DNA of 15,180 nt, from NCBI GenBank assembly GCA_022704585.1, contig JAKJGD010000005.1, positions 1 to 15,180 of the forward strand, read 5' to 3'. Below, one piece after another: positions 7,118 through 14,239 of this stretch. A model generated the notes under the pieces. That model was not told the DNA's origin and made no database searches. It worked only from the letters and a program-made list of their open reading frames with translations. This DNA comes from Spirochaetota bacterium (GTDB lineage Bacteria; Spirochaetota; UBA4802; UBA5550). Both the position numbers and the translations under genes were made by a program. The stretch's first letter is position 1. Each line of letters opens with the position of its first letter.

Positions 7118-7971
7118 CCAGGCTGCTCTGCATGTTCATGATTATTGCGGCCGCGTGCAGCGTGTTTGCCGCCGGTGAAGACGAGATCCTTGAAACAGCG
7201 CGGCAGTACTACGAGGGCGGCGATTATTACAACGCAATTACGGAGGTGATGCGGTACCAGTTCCTGTTCCCGGCGGGGAGCGGTTTTGCGCAGAGCATGC
7301 TGCTCATGGGTAAGGCGTATTACCGGGGCGAGAATTACCGGGCGGCATTCGGCGCGCTCTACGCATGCGGCCGCGATTATGCAGGGAGCCCGGCTGGCGA
7401 GGAAGCGCTCTACCTGGCCGGTTATATACAGCTGGTGAAGGGCGAGACGTACGACGCGGGAATCATCGCAGGGGAGTACCGCGCGCGCTATCCCGCCGGA
7501 AGGTTCGTCGAGGAGCTGGATCGGGACGCCTGTTTCGCGGCCGCGCTCACGCGGGACCCGTCAGGTTCGCGGCAGGGGATCAAGGCGTACCGGGAGAAGT
7601 ACCCGGAGGGAAAATACCGGGCGGACCTGGAGAGGCTTGAGAACACCCTGGCAGGCGATGCTGTCCGTCCCCGGCGGCACCTGTGGCTTTCGGTGCTCGG
7701 TTCGGCGATCATTCCCGGGTTCGGACACTTCTACACCGGCCATTATGCCGCGGGTACACTGACCCTGTTAAGCAACGCGCTTTTCATCTTCATGATCTGC
7801 AACGGCGCCATGATGAAAAACACCTACCAGATCGTTTTTTTTAGCCTCGCGGAGGCAGTTGTGTACCAGTACAATTTATTCAGCGCCGTACGGGTGGTCG
7901 ATGAGTACAACGGGAAACGCGAGAGGGATTTTCTCAATAACGTGCGGCTCGGCATGACAGCGTCATTTTAA
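7114..7971 (+). CDS. Secreted TPR-like protein with PGFGHFYTGHY membrane domain, paralogue of the preceding gene
   Basis: The 285-residue product has an N-terminal signal peptide (MTRLLCMFMIIAAACSVFAA, cleavage near residue 20). Helical repeats of TPR/outer-membrane-lipoprotein type follow at residues 25-178, with repeated patterns of short helices ending in YPAG or YPEG and internal KAYYRGENYRAA. The C-terminal domain starts IIPGFGHFYTGHYAAG (199-214), with two or three hydrophobic segments and a basic tail. It aligns by motif order and spacing with the preceding protein: membrane segment, PGxG motif, second hydrophobic segment starting F-F-S, then a charged R-E-R-(D/E)-F tail. They are likely products of an old tandem duplication. 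Function unknown; the context suggests an envelope assembly role with YidD. Confidence 0.8.
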   Translation: MTRLLCMFMIIAAACSVFAAGEDEILETARQYYEGGDYYNAITEVMRYQFLFPAGSGFAQSMLLMGKAYYRGENYRAAFGALYACGRDYAGSPAGEEALYLAGYIQLVKGETYDAGIIAGEYRARYPAGRFVEELDRDACFAAALTRDPSGSRQGIKAYREKYPEGKYRADLERLENTLAGDAVRPRRHLWLSVLGSAIIPGFGHFYTGHYAAGTLTLLSNALFIFMICNGAMMKNTYQIVFFSLAEAVVYQYNLFSAVRVVDEYNGKRERDFLNNVRLGMTASF

Positions 7972-8011
7972 CGGGGCAGGGCCGGGGGATGGCGGGCTTA
8001 AAAAATAGTTA

Positions 8012-8040
8012 TTGCCGCGGTGGGGCGCTCGCGGTATACT
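8012..8040 (+). promoter_or_regulatory. Candidate promoter for the gene at 8058
   Basis: TTGCCG (8012-8017) and TATACT (8035-8040, 5 of 6 matches) are separated by exactly 17 bases. The predicted transcription start falls about 10 bases before the start codon. This supports the ATG at 8058 over the open-frame start at 7989, which would lie upstream of the promoter. Confidence 0.5.
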
Positions 8041-8046
8041 TATTGC

Positions 8047-8051
8047 AGAGG
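8047..8051 (+). promoter_or_regulatory. Ribosome binding site for the gene at 8058
   Basis: AGAGG, 6 bases before the ATG. No comparable site precedes the alternative upstream start at 7989. Confidence 0.55.
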
Positions 8052-8057
8052 TTTCTT

Positions 8058-8735
8058 ATGGACGATTACCTTGAAGATGCGGAGGGGGCGGCCCGGGCGG
8101 CCGATGAGGAGGAAGAATCCCTCCCCTATGAGTCGCAGCTGGTTGATTTCGACGATTTGCTGCGCAATAACGCCATTGAGAATGTGGCCCAGCGGCTGTC
8201 CGAGGGGGCCCTTGAAATGGCCGACTTCATGCGGAAGGACGTTATCGACCGCTTCCTGGAGTTCGTTTTTTTTAAAGTCCAGACCGGGAATATGGATATC
8301 CCCAACTTGGCATATCCCACGCGGCGGATGCTGGATACCGAGCTTGAAAAGAAGATCATCGAGCTCATCAACGTCCACCTCTATCCGGAGATAATCTTCA
8401 GGCTCCTGAAGTTCTTTACCCGCAATCTCCATGATGCCGATACGAATCTCTACATCGCCAACCTGATCTATTCGGAGGACATCATAAAAGCGGTGTACGA
8501 TACCTACCGGATGTTCAAGAAGGACATCTTCGTCGGGAACCGCGACAAGAGGACATTGAACGTCAAGCGTATGCAACAGTACTCGTCTCGTTCCGAGAAC
8601 AAGCTCTCCTCGCCCCTGGACGCGGCTGCACGCCTGAAGTATATACTGGAGTTTTTTCAGGTAAAATACAGTATTGCCCACCTGTACACGAAAGAGGACC
8701 TGCTCCTCTCCGGTGGCATGGAGGATGCGGGCTAG
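8058..8735 (+). CDS. Hypothetical acidic helical protein
   Basis: I do not recognise this 225-residue protein. The ATG at 8058 was chosen because AGAGG (8047-8051) lies 6 bases upstream and a candidate promoter just precedes it; the frame stays open back to 7989, but that start has neither. The first 25 residues are very acidic (DDYLEDAEGAARAADEEEES). The rest is predicted helical and soluble, with regularly spaced hydrophobics (for example FLEFVFFKV and LYPEIIFRLLKFFTRNL), and no signal peptide, membrane helix or catalytic motif. The TAG stop shares a CTAG with the stop codon of the convergent gene, so the two genes meet tail to tail with no terminator between them. Confidence 0.75.
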   Translation: MDDYLEDAEGAARAADEEEESLPYESQLVDFDDLLRNNAIENVAQRLSEGALEMADFMRKDVIDRFLEFVFFKVQTGNMDIPNLAYPTRRMLDTELEKKIIELINVHLYPEIIFRLLKFFTRNLHDADTNLYIANLIYSEDIIKAVYDTYRMFKKDIFVGNRDKRTLNVKRMQQYSSRSENKLSSPLDAAARLKYILEFFQVKYSIAHLYTKEDLLLSGGMEDAG

Positions 8736-9196
8736 TAGTTCCGGTGACCGTGGATCTTTTCCACGACGTCCTCGTTGCTTCGCAGAACTTCGTTGATGTA
8801 AATATTGCTGAATCGCTGCGAGTCCTTGAAGGTCGACTCGTTGTAGCGGGGCTGGTGGGTCCGGATGAGCCAGTACATGATGTCCCGCATGTCGTTCATG
8901 TTTCCCTCGTCAATGACCGTAAACTTGTAATAGAGCCGCTTGAGGTCCAGCTGCTGGATTATATCCGGGTAGCGGGTGGCCGCGGGGTCCATGAACTTCT
9001 TGAATCCCACGCGGCAGCCGTCACGGTGGCAGCTGTAGAAGATAAGGTAGTCCTGCCGCGATTGGCTCATGTATATCAGGGCTATGATGCCTGCCATTTC
9101 GGGCATTTTGCGCATGGCCTCCCATTTGTCGTAGGGGTATACCGGCGACCACGCCAGCGTGTAATACACATCCTTACCGATTACTGTTTTTTTCAT
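8732..9196 (-). CDS. Hypothetical small protein with possible divergent GIY-YIG-like fold
   Basis: This 154-residue protein is not confidently assigned. Its layout recalls a GIY-YIG domain: a hydrophobic strand AGIIALIYM (35-43), a second strand YLIFYS (50-55) followed by Arg62 in a G-C-R-V-G context, and a C-terminal helix running into THQPRYNES (113-121), resembling the family's E-x-x-L-I-x-x-x-x-P-x-Y-N ending. The tyrosines and glutamate expected of an active nuclease are not at their usual places, so it may be an inactive or binding version, or the likeness may be chance. No signal peptide. The ATG at 9196 lies inside the end of the LON-domain gene (23-base overlap), which implies translational coupling. 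Its stop shares a CTAG with the stop of the convergent gene. Confidence 0.7.
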   Translation of the reverse strand: MKKTVIGKDVYYTLAWSPVYPYDKWEAMRKMPEMAGIIALIYMSQSRQDYLIFYSCHRDGCRVGFKKFMDPAATRYPDIIQQLDLKRLYYKFTVIDEGNMNDMRDIMYWLIRTHQPRYNESTFKDSQRFSNIYINEVLRSNEDVVEKIHGHRNY

Positions 9197-9791
9197 GATC
9201 GAGTTTTTTCCTTTTTTTTGTCATTGTACGAATCAGGGCGTCCAGGGTTCCACCCAGCATCTCGCCGCGTATCTGTATATCGGCCTGGCTGTACAACCGG
9301 TACCTCGTTCTGAAATCCATAACGAAGTAGTTGGATATGAAGTCGGTCATCTGCTCCAGGTCAGCGATATAGCCCAGCAGTTTTATCAGCTTGTCGGATT
9401 CCTCGACATTGATCAGAAATACCAGCTCCTGGGCTTTTTTCCTCAGCTCGTCGCGCATTGAATCGCGTGCATCAACAGCTACCGGTGCCAGGTGCTCGAA
9501 TTCGGCGAGCTTGTACTTGATAATGCGCCTCAACGAAACCCGGCTCAGGCCCTTCAGGAAGATCTTGACGCTCTTCTCGTCCGTCTGAACGTCGGTGACC
9601 TCCGACAGGGTTGCCGTCCTGTTCCGGTACCATAGCACGTCTATGGTCGACCGGACGGTATAGGTCAGTACCCGGTCACCCGTGCGAATAGCCCGTGTGT
9701 CCTCGGTCGGCCGCACGAAAACAACCAGACTGCAATACGGGAAGATGATCCTCTTTTTGAGATAAAATATTCTTAACCTGAACTGTTCCAT
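9174..9791 (-). CDS. LON-domain-only protein (Lon protease N-terminal substrate-binding domain)
   Basis: The 205-residue product matches the N-terminal domain of Lon. An opening strand pair LKKRIIFPYCSLVVFV (11-26) is followed by TATLSEVTDVQTDEKSVKIF (59-78), then LKGLSRVSL (79-87), and a helical half with the pattern GYIADLEQMTDFISNYFVMD (140-159) and RTRYRLYSQADIQIR. There is no AAA+ ATPase or Ser-Lys protease domain. Free-standing LON domains are widespread, and most have no proven role; substrate or protein binding is likely. The frame extends upstream to an ATG at 9896, but a candidate promoter sits inside that extension and the conserved domain begins right at the ATG at 9791, so the shorter form is preferred. 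A clear Shine-Dalgarno is missing. The downstream gene overlaps by 23 bases, so the two form an operon. Confidence 0.8.
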   Translation of the reverse strand: MEQFRLRIFYLKKRIIFPYCSLVVFVRPTEDTRAIRTGDRVLTYTVRSTIDVLWYRNRTATLSEVTDVQTDEKSVKIFLKGLSRVSLRRIIKYKLAEFEHLAPVAVDARDSMRDELRKKAQELVFLINVEESDKLIKLLGYIADLEQMTDFISNYFVMDFRTRYRLYSQADIQIRGEMLGGTLDALIRTMTKKRKKLDHEKNSNR

Positions 9792-9815
9792 GTTTGCGGC
9801 TGAACGATCGGTTGT

Positions 9816-9844
9816 ATAATTACAAGAGAGGATGTTTTTGTCAA
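9816..9844 (-). promoter_or_regulatory. Candidate promoter for the LON-domain gene
   Basis: On the minus strand an exact TTGACA (9844-9839) is followed after 17 bases by AATTAT (9821-9816, 4 of 6 matches to TATAAT). The start codon at 9791 lies about 25 bases downstream. The site falls within the longer open frame and argues for the shorter start. Confidence 0.45.
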
Positions 9845-9905
9845 TCGGTATATAATCGGGACCAGGGGTTTGGAAGATTTTTCGCCGCGGCCTCATGTAT
9901 GAGAC

Positions 9906-11252
9906 CTACTGGGACTTGATGCCTCCCATCCTGGCGATGACGCGTATGAAAAAGAATCCGAAATTAGTGAGGTTCTCTCCCTCTCTCAGGTATATACGCT
10001 TTATCACGAAAGCGCACGCGAATTTTTTCATGTCCATGCTCTTGATGATTTTAAAGAGCGAGCTGAAACGCGATTCGAAGAAGGCGGAAAAAATATGGTT
10101 CAGGAAAAGATCGATCTGCTCCTGGTTCTGGCCTGAATAAAATTTGCTGAAGGGCTCCTTGCGGTCAAAATAGAGGAATTTCTCCGCAAAGGTCTTGATG
10201 CCATAGTCCTGGTTCAGGAGGTATTCGATGGCCTGTTTTAGCTCGGCGCTGTGCTTCAAGACGTCCGTTTTGAGCTTGAAAGCCTGGAAGAGGAGGGCTA
10301 TCTTTTCGCGTATTGTTTCTTCCGGGACAGCAAGGATCGAATCACGCTGGGACGGATCGAATATGGCGGATATTGTTTTCTCAATCAGTGAGCCGTATTG
10401 CCTTCCGAACGGAGTGAGCATCATCCGGTCAGTGAATGAATCGGAACGCGTGATCCGGGGAACAAAATCGGGGACTGCGATCGGGTCCGCCTGCGACGGT
10501 TCCCGCGTCGTCTGCATCTTGCTGTACATGATCGCATGGAGCCTGTCCAGCGTCTCACCCACGGCGCTCCCTATCTCCTTCATGGTCTGACGGCGCTCTT
10601 TTTTAAGGAGCAGTATCCTCTTTTTTGACGGGTCGTCCTCGTTGAAAAAAAACTTCATGTACGTCCGGTCGTTGTAGAACTCGGATTTGTTCAGCAGCGT
10701 GGTGTAAGCGTCGTGGAGGGACGCGGCGATGATGCCGTGCTGGGCCTTGGTCGATATGGTCATCTCTGTGTCCATCAGATCAAGGAATGTTTTCACGTGG
10801 CCCCGGAGCTCGTTCAGCGGGATAGCCAGGGTCGTGTTGTTTTTCCCCATGTTGACGTTATATTGCTGGACCTGGTGAGTAAGCCGGTTTTCGATGATGT
10901 TCTTTAAATTCATGTAAGACGAGATCGCCTCGGGATTGTCGTAATCCGAGAAAATTAAGGATATGTACTCAACCTCGAGGTCTTTCGATCCCTTGAGCGC
11001 CATGTTGTAGATTCGGGTCAGCGCCTGTATGTCCTCAAGAATCATGATGACCTTGCTGGTCTGGTTGCTGTTGAGGCGGAAATTGAAATTTATAAGGCCG
11101 GACAACTTGCCCTCGCTCAGTATCTCGGCGTAATCAGTCAGCTTATTGATTATCTTGTTGAACGTGTTGTAATCGATAAAATCGATTATTTCATTCAGGA
11201 GCGCGTCTGTGCCGCCCGTTACGGCTTCGTCTCTTTTTCTGTCTTCGGCCAT
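9906..11252 (-). CDS. Hypothetical 448-residue helical cytosolic protein
   Basis: I do not recognise this protein. It has no signal peptide, transmembrane helix, P-loop or metal-binding motif. It appears all-helical, with a charged N-terminus, a middle section rich in Lys and Arg (DPSKKRILLLKKERRQTMKE, about residues 207-226), a Pro-rich hinge near residues 255-268 (REPSQADPIAVPDFVPRITR), and a second helical half with many aromatic residues (FAEKFLYFDRKEPFSKFY). The ATG at 11252 has AGGA 7 bases upstream (11260-11263) and a near-consensus promoter, so it is expressed and probably not minor. It heads the minus-strand run that continues, after a gap with its own candidate promoter, into the LON-domain gene. 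A spirochaete-specific scaffold or regulator is possible but unsupported. Confidence 0.8.
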   Translation of the reverse strand: MAEDRKRDEAVTGGTDALLNEIIDFIDYNTFNKIINKLTDYAEILSEGKLSGLINFNFRLNSNQTSKVIMILEDIQALTRIYNMALKGSKDLEVEYISLIFSDYDNPEAISSYMNLKNIIENRLTHQVQQYNVNMGKNNTTLAIPLNELRGHVKTFLDLMDTEMTISTKAQHGIIAASLHDAYTTLLNKSEFYNDRTYMKFFFNEDDPSKKRILLLKKERRQTMKEIGSAVGETLDRLHAIMYSKMQTTREPSQADPIAVPDFVPRITRSDSFTDRMMLTPFGRQYGSLIEKTISAIFDPSQRDSILAVPEETIREKIALLFQAFKLKTDVLKHSAELKQAIEYLLNQDYGIKTFAEKFLYFDRKEPFSKFYSGQNQEQIDLFLNHIFSAFFESRFSSLFKIIKSMDMKKFACAFVIKRIYLREGENLTNFGFFFIRVIARMGGIKSQ

Positions 11253-11279
11253 CTGGTCATCCTGTCAAATATACACAGC

Positions 11280-11308
11280 ATTATATACCAATTAATGTGA
11301 TATGTAAA
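11280..11308 (-). promoter_or_regulatory. Near-consensus sigma-70 promoter for the 448-residue protein gene
   Basis: On the minus strand TTTACA (11308-11303, 5 of 6 matches) is followed after exactly 17 bases by a perfect TATAAT (11285-11280). The predicted start of transcription is near 11273, giving a leader of about 20 bases that contains the AGGA ribosome site. It is the best promoter in the window. Confidence 0.75.
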
Positions 11309-11331
11309 CAAAAAAATGATTTAATTTGTTA

Positions 11332-11360
11332 TTGACGTACCCAATTTTTTTTATTGCATT
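11332..11360 (+). promoter_or_regulatory. Candidate promoter for the hybrid kinase gene
   Basis: TTGACG (11332-11337, 5 of 6 matches) is followed by a T-rich 17-base spacer and TGCATT (11355-11360, only 3 of 6 matches). The predicted transcript begins near 11367 and would carry a leader of about 60 bases with a hairpin. Confidence 0.35.
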
Positions 11361-11380
11361 AGAAAGAGGAATATCCATAA

Positions 11381-11413
11381 ACTGTTATCCGGCAGGGATA
11401 ACCCTGAAACAGT
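11381..11413 (+). promoter_or_regulatory. Leader hairpin with two alternative folds before the kinase gene
   Basis: GTTATCC (11384-11390) and GGATAAC (11396-11402) form a 7-base stem with a 5-base loop. Alternatively CAGGG (11393-11397) pairs with CCCTG (11402-11406) inside an outer ACTGTT (11381-11386)/AACAGT (11408-11413) stem. The two folds exclude each other. The element ends 16 bases before the ATG. It could be a transcription-factor operator or an RNA switch; the sequence does not decide. Confidence 0.35.
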
Positions 11414-11429
11414 CGGGTTGATATTTTTT

Positions 11430-13484
11430 ATGAATAAAACAAAAAAAATACTCGTCGTAGAAGATGATGCTCCGTCAGCGTTTCTTCTCTCCCAGATGCT
11501 GAAAAAAATGGGGTACGAAGTATTGGGTCCGATCGATACCGGAGAGAAGGCCATTGAAGAGGTTGCCGGCCAAAAACCCGACCTCGTATTGCTGGATATC
11601 ACCCTGAAAGGCGAAATGGACGGTATATCAACGGCGCAGGTATTGCGCGAACAGAATCCGGTACCTATTATATACTTAACAGTAAGCGCGGACGACAATA
11701 CCATTCAGCGGGCCAAGGAGACGGTCCCGTACGGCTATATCCTCAAACCCTATAACAGGAACATGATCGGCGCCACGGTGGAGATGGCGCTCTACAAGAT
11801 CGACATGGAGCATAAGCTCCGGGATATTGAAGAACGAAACGAGGCGATCCTCGCCTCCCTGCCGGACACGGTGTTTTACACGACGCGCATGGGCGATATT
11901 CCCGACGAGAACGAGAAAAAGGCGTCGCACCACCTCTGGACCGAAAAAGTTGCCGAGCGGGCGCGGCCCGTGATCAGGGAAACTCTCGAAAGTCAGAAGA
12001 CGGGCATATTCAACTATGCTCTCACCCGTAAGGGAGAGGTCCTCTATTACGAAGCCCGCATCATCCCCAGCGGCGACAGGCTGGCACTGGTGATCGTGCG
12101 CGATGTGACCTCGAAAAAGATTATCGAAAACAGGCAGGCCGACTACCGGAAAGTGCTTGAGGAACAGGTGAAGAACCGGACCAGGGACCTCACTGCCATG
12201 AACGAGAACCTGGAGCGTGAGGTCGGCCTGAGGCGGATAATTGAGCAGAGCATGCGGATATTTGGGCATGCGATAGAACAAAATCCGCTTATAGTAGTCA
12301 TCATAAATAAAGAAGGGAATGTTGAGTACGTCAATTCGGCCTTTACCGATCTGTCTGGTTTCGGCAGGAACCAGGTGGTCGGAACCAACGTGAGCCAGCC
12401 CGGTAACCATATAATACCCGAGCCCGAGTTATGGGACAACATGATCGGCGTGAAAAAATGGACGGGCGAGAGTTACAGTATGAAAAGGGACGGAGGTCTC
12501 TACTACCTGAATACCAGGGTCAGCTCGATCATCGGGGAGGACGGCGAGATATCTCACTACATCATCACGGGTGAAGACATCACCCAGGCGAAACGCGAGA
12601 AGATGGCCCTTGATCAGGCGAAGGAAACCCTCGACAAGACAAGCATGGAGCTGCTTAACAGGGAGCTGGACTGGAAGGAATGGAAAGTCAAGATGCTCCA
12701 GCGGAACGTTTCCCGGACCGACAAGTCGCTCTTTAAAAACATACACAACAGCTTCACGCAGGGAGCCGGGTTCGGGACGCTGGTCACGCTGATCGATCTG
12801 ATGACATCCGGGGCCGAGACGACAGCGGACGGCAAGCTTGTCGTCGACGCCAGGGTCGTCGACATGATACAGAACAACCTGAACCTGGTCAAGGACGCGT
12901 TCAAGACGTTTACCAGTATTGACTGGATCATCAGCAACGAGTTTGAAACGCAGAAAACGTCGCTCTACGATCTCTATGAGGTTGCCAAGATCGTCAAGAG
13001 CAACGTGGAAGAGTATGCCGGCCTCAATAAGAACCGGATCATCATCAACGAATTCAACTACCGGTACAAGGACCTGTTCGTGAACCTGAACAAGGAGTAT
13101 TTCTCCAAGGCGCTTTTCGAGATCCTTGTTAATGCGATGAAATTCTCCAAAAAGAATTCCTATATTACGATATTCATCAATGTCATGGGCAAGGACGCAG
13201 TCGTGTCAGTTGTCAACGATCCTGAAAAGAGCGATGAGGGGATCGTCGGTATACCCGTCGAATATGAACGGGTTGTTTTCGAGCCGTTCTACCGTCTCAC
13301 CAAGGTCGTCCACGAGCAGTATAATACCCTCGAGTTCGGCCTCGGGCTCACCCTGGTGGAAAAGATAATAGGCAAGCTGGGGGGCGAGGTCACGGCGCGC
13401 AACATCGTGGACCATTCGGACTCCCGGCGCGAGTCACAGGAAAAGGTGAATGTTTCACTGACCCTGCCGCTTCTGGAAACATAG
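11430..13484 (+). CDS. Hybrid sensor protein: receiver, two PAS domains, divergent histidine kinase
   Basis: The 684-residue protein starts with a receiver domain (residues 1-120) with the acidic pair Asp12 and Asp13, phospho-acceptor Asp56 in LLDITL, Thr84 and Lys106 in ILKPYN. PAS domain 1 covers about 125-240, a coiled coil about 240-275, and PAS domain 2 about 280-400 (for example VEYVNSAFTDLSGFGRNQVV). A dimerisation helix region then contains His439 in LFKNIHNSFTQGAGFGTL, where a standard H-box would read S-H-E-L-x-T-P. The ATPase domain has the N-box Asn568 (EILVNAMKFS), an altered G1 box (SDEGIVGIP, preceded by NDP), an EPFYRL F-box and the GLGL motif at 637-640. No membrane helix: a cytosolic sensor phosphorylated through its own receiver. 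The ATG at 11430 is preferred over a TTG 12 bases upstream; neither has a good ribosome site. Neighbouring genes suggest no partner regulator. Confidence 0.9.
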   Translation: MNKTKKILVVEDDAPSAFLLSQMLKKMGYEVLGPIDTGEKAIEEVAGQKPDLVLLDITLKGEMDGISTAQVLREQNPVPIIYLTVSADDNTIQRAKETVPYGYILKPYNRNMIGATVEMALYKIDMEHKLRDIEERNEAILASLPDTVFYTTRMGDIPDENEKKASHHLWTEKVAERARPVIRETLESQKTGIFNYALTRKGEVLYYEARIIPSGDRLALVIVRDVTSKKIIENRQADYRKVLEEQVKNRTRDLTAMNENLEREVGLRRIIEQSMRIFGHAIEQNPLIVVIINKEGNVEYVNSAFTDLSGFGRNQVVGTNVSQPGNHIIPEPELWDNMIGVKKWTGESYSMKRDGGLYYLNTRVSSIIGEDGEISHYIITGEDITQAKREKMALDQAKETLDKTSMELLNRELDWKEWKVKMLQRNVSRTDKSLFKNIHNSFTQGAGFGTLVTLIDLMTSGAETTADGKLVVDARVVDMIQNNLNLVKDAFKTFTSIDWIISNEFETQKTSLYDLYEVAKIVKSNVEEYAGLNKNRIIINEFNYRYKDLFVNLNKEYFSKALFEILVNAMKFSKKNSYITIFINVMGKDAVVSVVNDPEKSDEGIVGIPVEYERVVFEPFYRLTKVVHEQYNTLEFGLGLTLVEKIIGKLGGEVTARNIVDHSDSRRESQEKVNVSLTLPLLET

Positions 13485-13567
13485 GCTTCACGGAACGCCC
13501 GTCTGCAGCGCCGCCGGATATATCGATCTTAATGATGAACAGAAATCCCGAACCCTGATGAGTAAGC

Positions 13568-14239
13568 ATGATGCTGCGCGTTGAAAACATCCACAAGAGA
13601 TACCGTATCGCGGGGGTGCCAACCGGGGTCCTCTGCGGCATTGACCTGACCGTCGACCGCGGGAGGATCTGCTCCATCAGCGGCGCCTCCGGCTGCGGCA
13701 AGACCACCCTGCTGAACGTGATCGCCGGCATCACGATACCGGGCGCGGGGGCCGTGCATGTCAATGGTTCGAGGATGATCTATGCCCTTGACGTGCTTTC
13801 CTCGCGGCGGCGCAACCGCGACATCGGTTTCATATTCCAGACCTTCAGGCTTCTGTATGACGAGACGGTCATGGCCAACGTCCTGCTTCCCGCCCGGATC
13901 CTCGGCCGTGTCGGACGCGATACCAGGGAACGCGCAGACTCCCTGCTCGGGCGCCTCGGCCTGTCCCGGTTCGCCGGTATGAAGGCCGCCGTCCTTTCCG
14001 GCGGGCAGAAGCAGCGGGTTGCAATAGCCCGCGCGCTCATCAACGACCCGGGACTGATCCTGGCCGACGAGCCGACCGCGAACCTGGACAGGAAAACCGC
14101 GCGGGAGACGTTCGACATCCTGCTCGAGATGAAGAGAGACGGGAAGGCGGTCCTCATCGTGACCCACGACGACTACATGCTCAGGAAGTCGGACGCGGCG
14201 TATGTCATGGAGAAGGGCAGGCTCTCGGGCGGCTCATGA
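13568..14239 (+). CDS. ABC transporter ATP-binding protein, MacB/LolD type
   Basis: The 223-residue protein is a complete single ABC ATPase: Walker A GASGCGKTT (39-47), Q-loop Gln91 (IFQTFRLLYDETVMANV), signature LSGGQKQRVAIARAL (143-157), Walker B LILADEP with Glu168, D-loop ANLD (171-174) and switch His200 (VTHD). The F-Q-x-F-x-L-L-x-x-x-T-V-x-x-N-V stretch is typical of the LolD/MacB/FtsE group, which powers envelope mechanotransmission or lipoprotein release rather than import. It overlaps the permease gene by ATGA (14236-14239), so the two are translationally coupled. Two in-frame ATGs occur at 13568 and 13571, and the ribosome site is weak. It lies 83 bases after the kinase gene, with no terminator seen. 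Confidence 0.93.
   Translation: MMLRVENIHKRYRIAGVPTGVLCGIDLTVDRGRICSISGASGCGKTTLLNVIAGITIPGAGAVHVNGSRMIYALDVLSSRRRNRDIGFIFQTFRLLYDETVMANVLLPARILGRVGRDTRERADSLLGRLGLSRFAGMKAAVLSGGQKQRVAIARALINDPGLILADEPTANLDRKTARETFDILLEMKRDGKAVLIVTHDDYMLRKSDAAYVMEKGRLSGGS

Noticed and set aside
7942..7971. C-terminal Phe of the second paralogue as an outer-membrane barrel signal
   Set aside because: The protein has hydrophobic helices rather than beta-barrel strands, so a final Phe alone is not evidence.
8744..9313. Plus-strand open frame of 189 codons opposite the small protein and LON gene
   Set aside because: No ribosome site, composition of a shadow frame, and it crosses two overlapping minus-strand genes, one of which has recognisable LON motifs.
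11676..12410. Minus-strand open frame of 244 codons in the kinase gene
   Set aside because: Fully inside receiver and PAS coding sequence with conserved residues on the + strand; no domain of its own.
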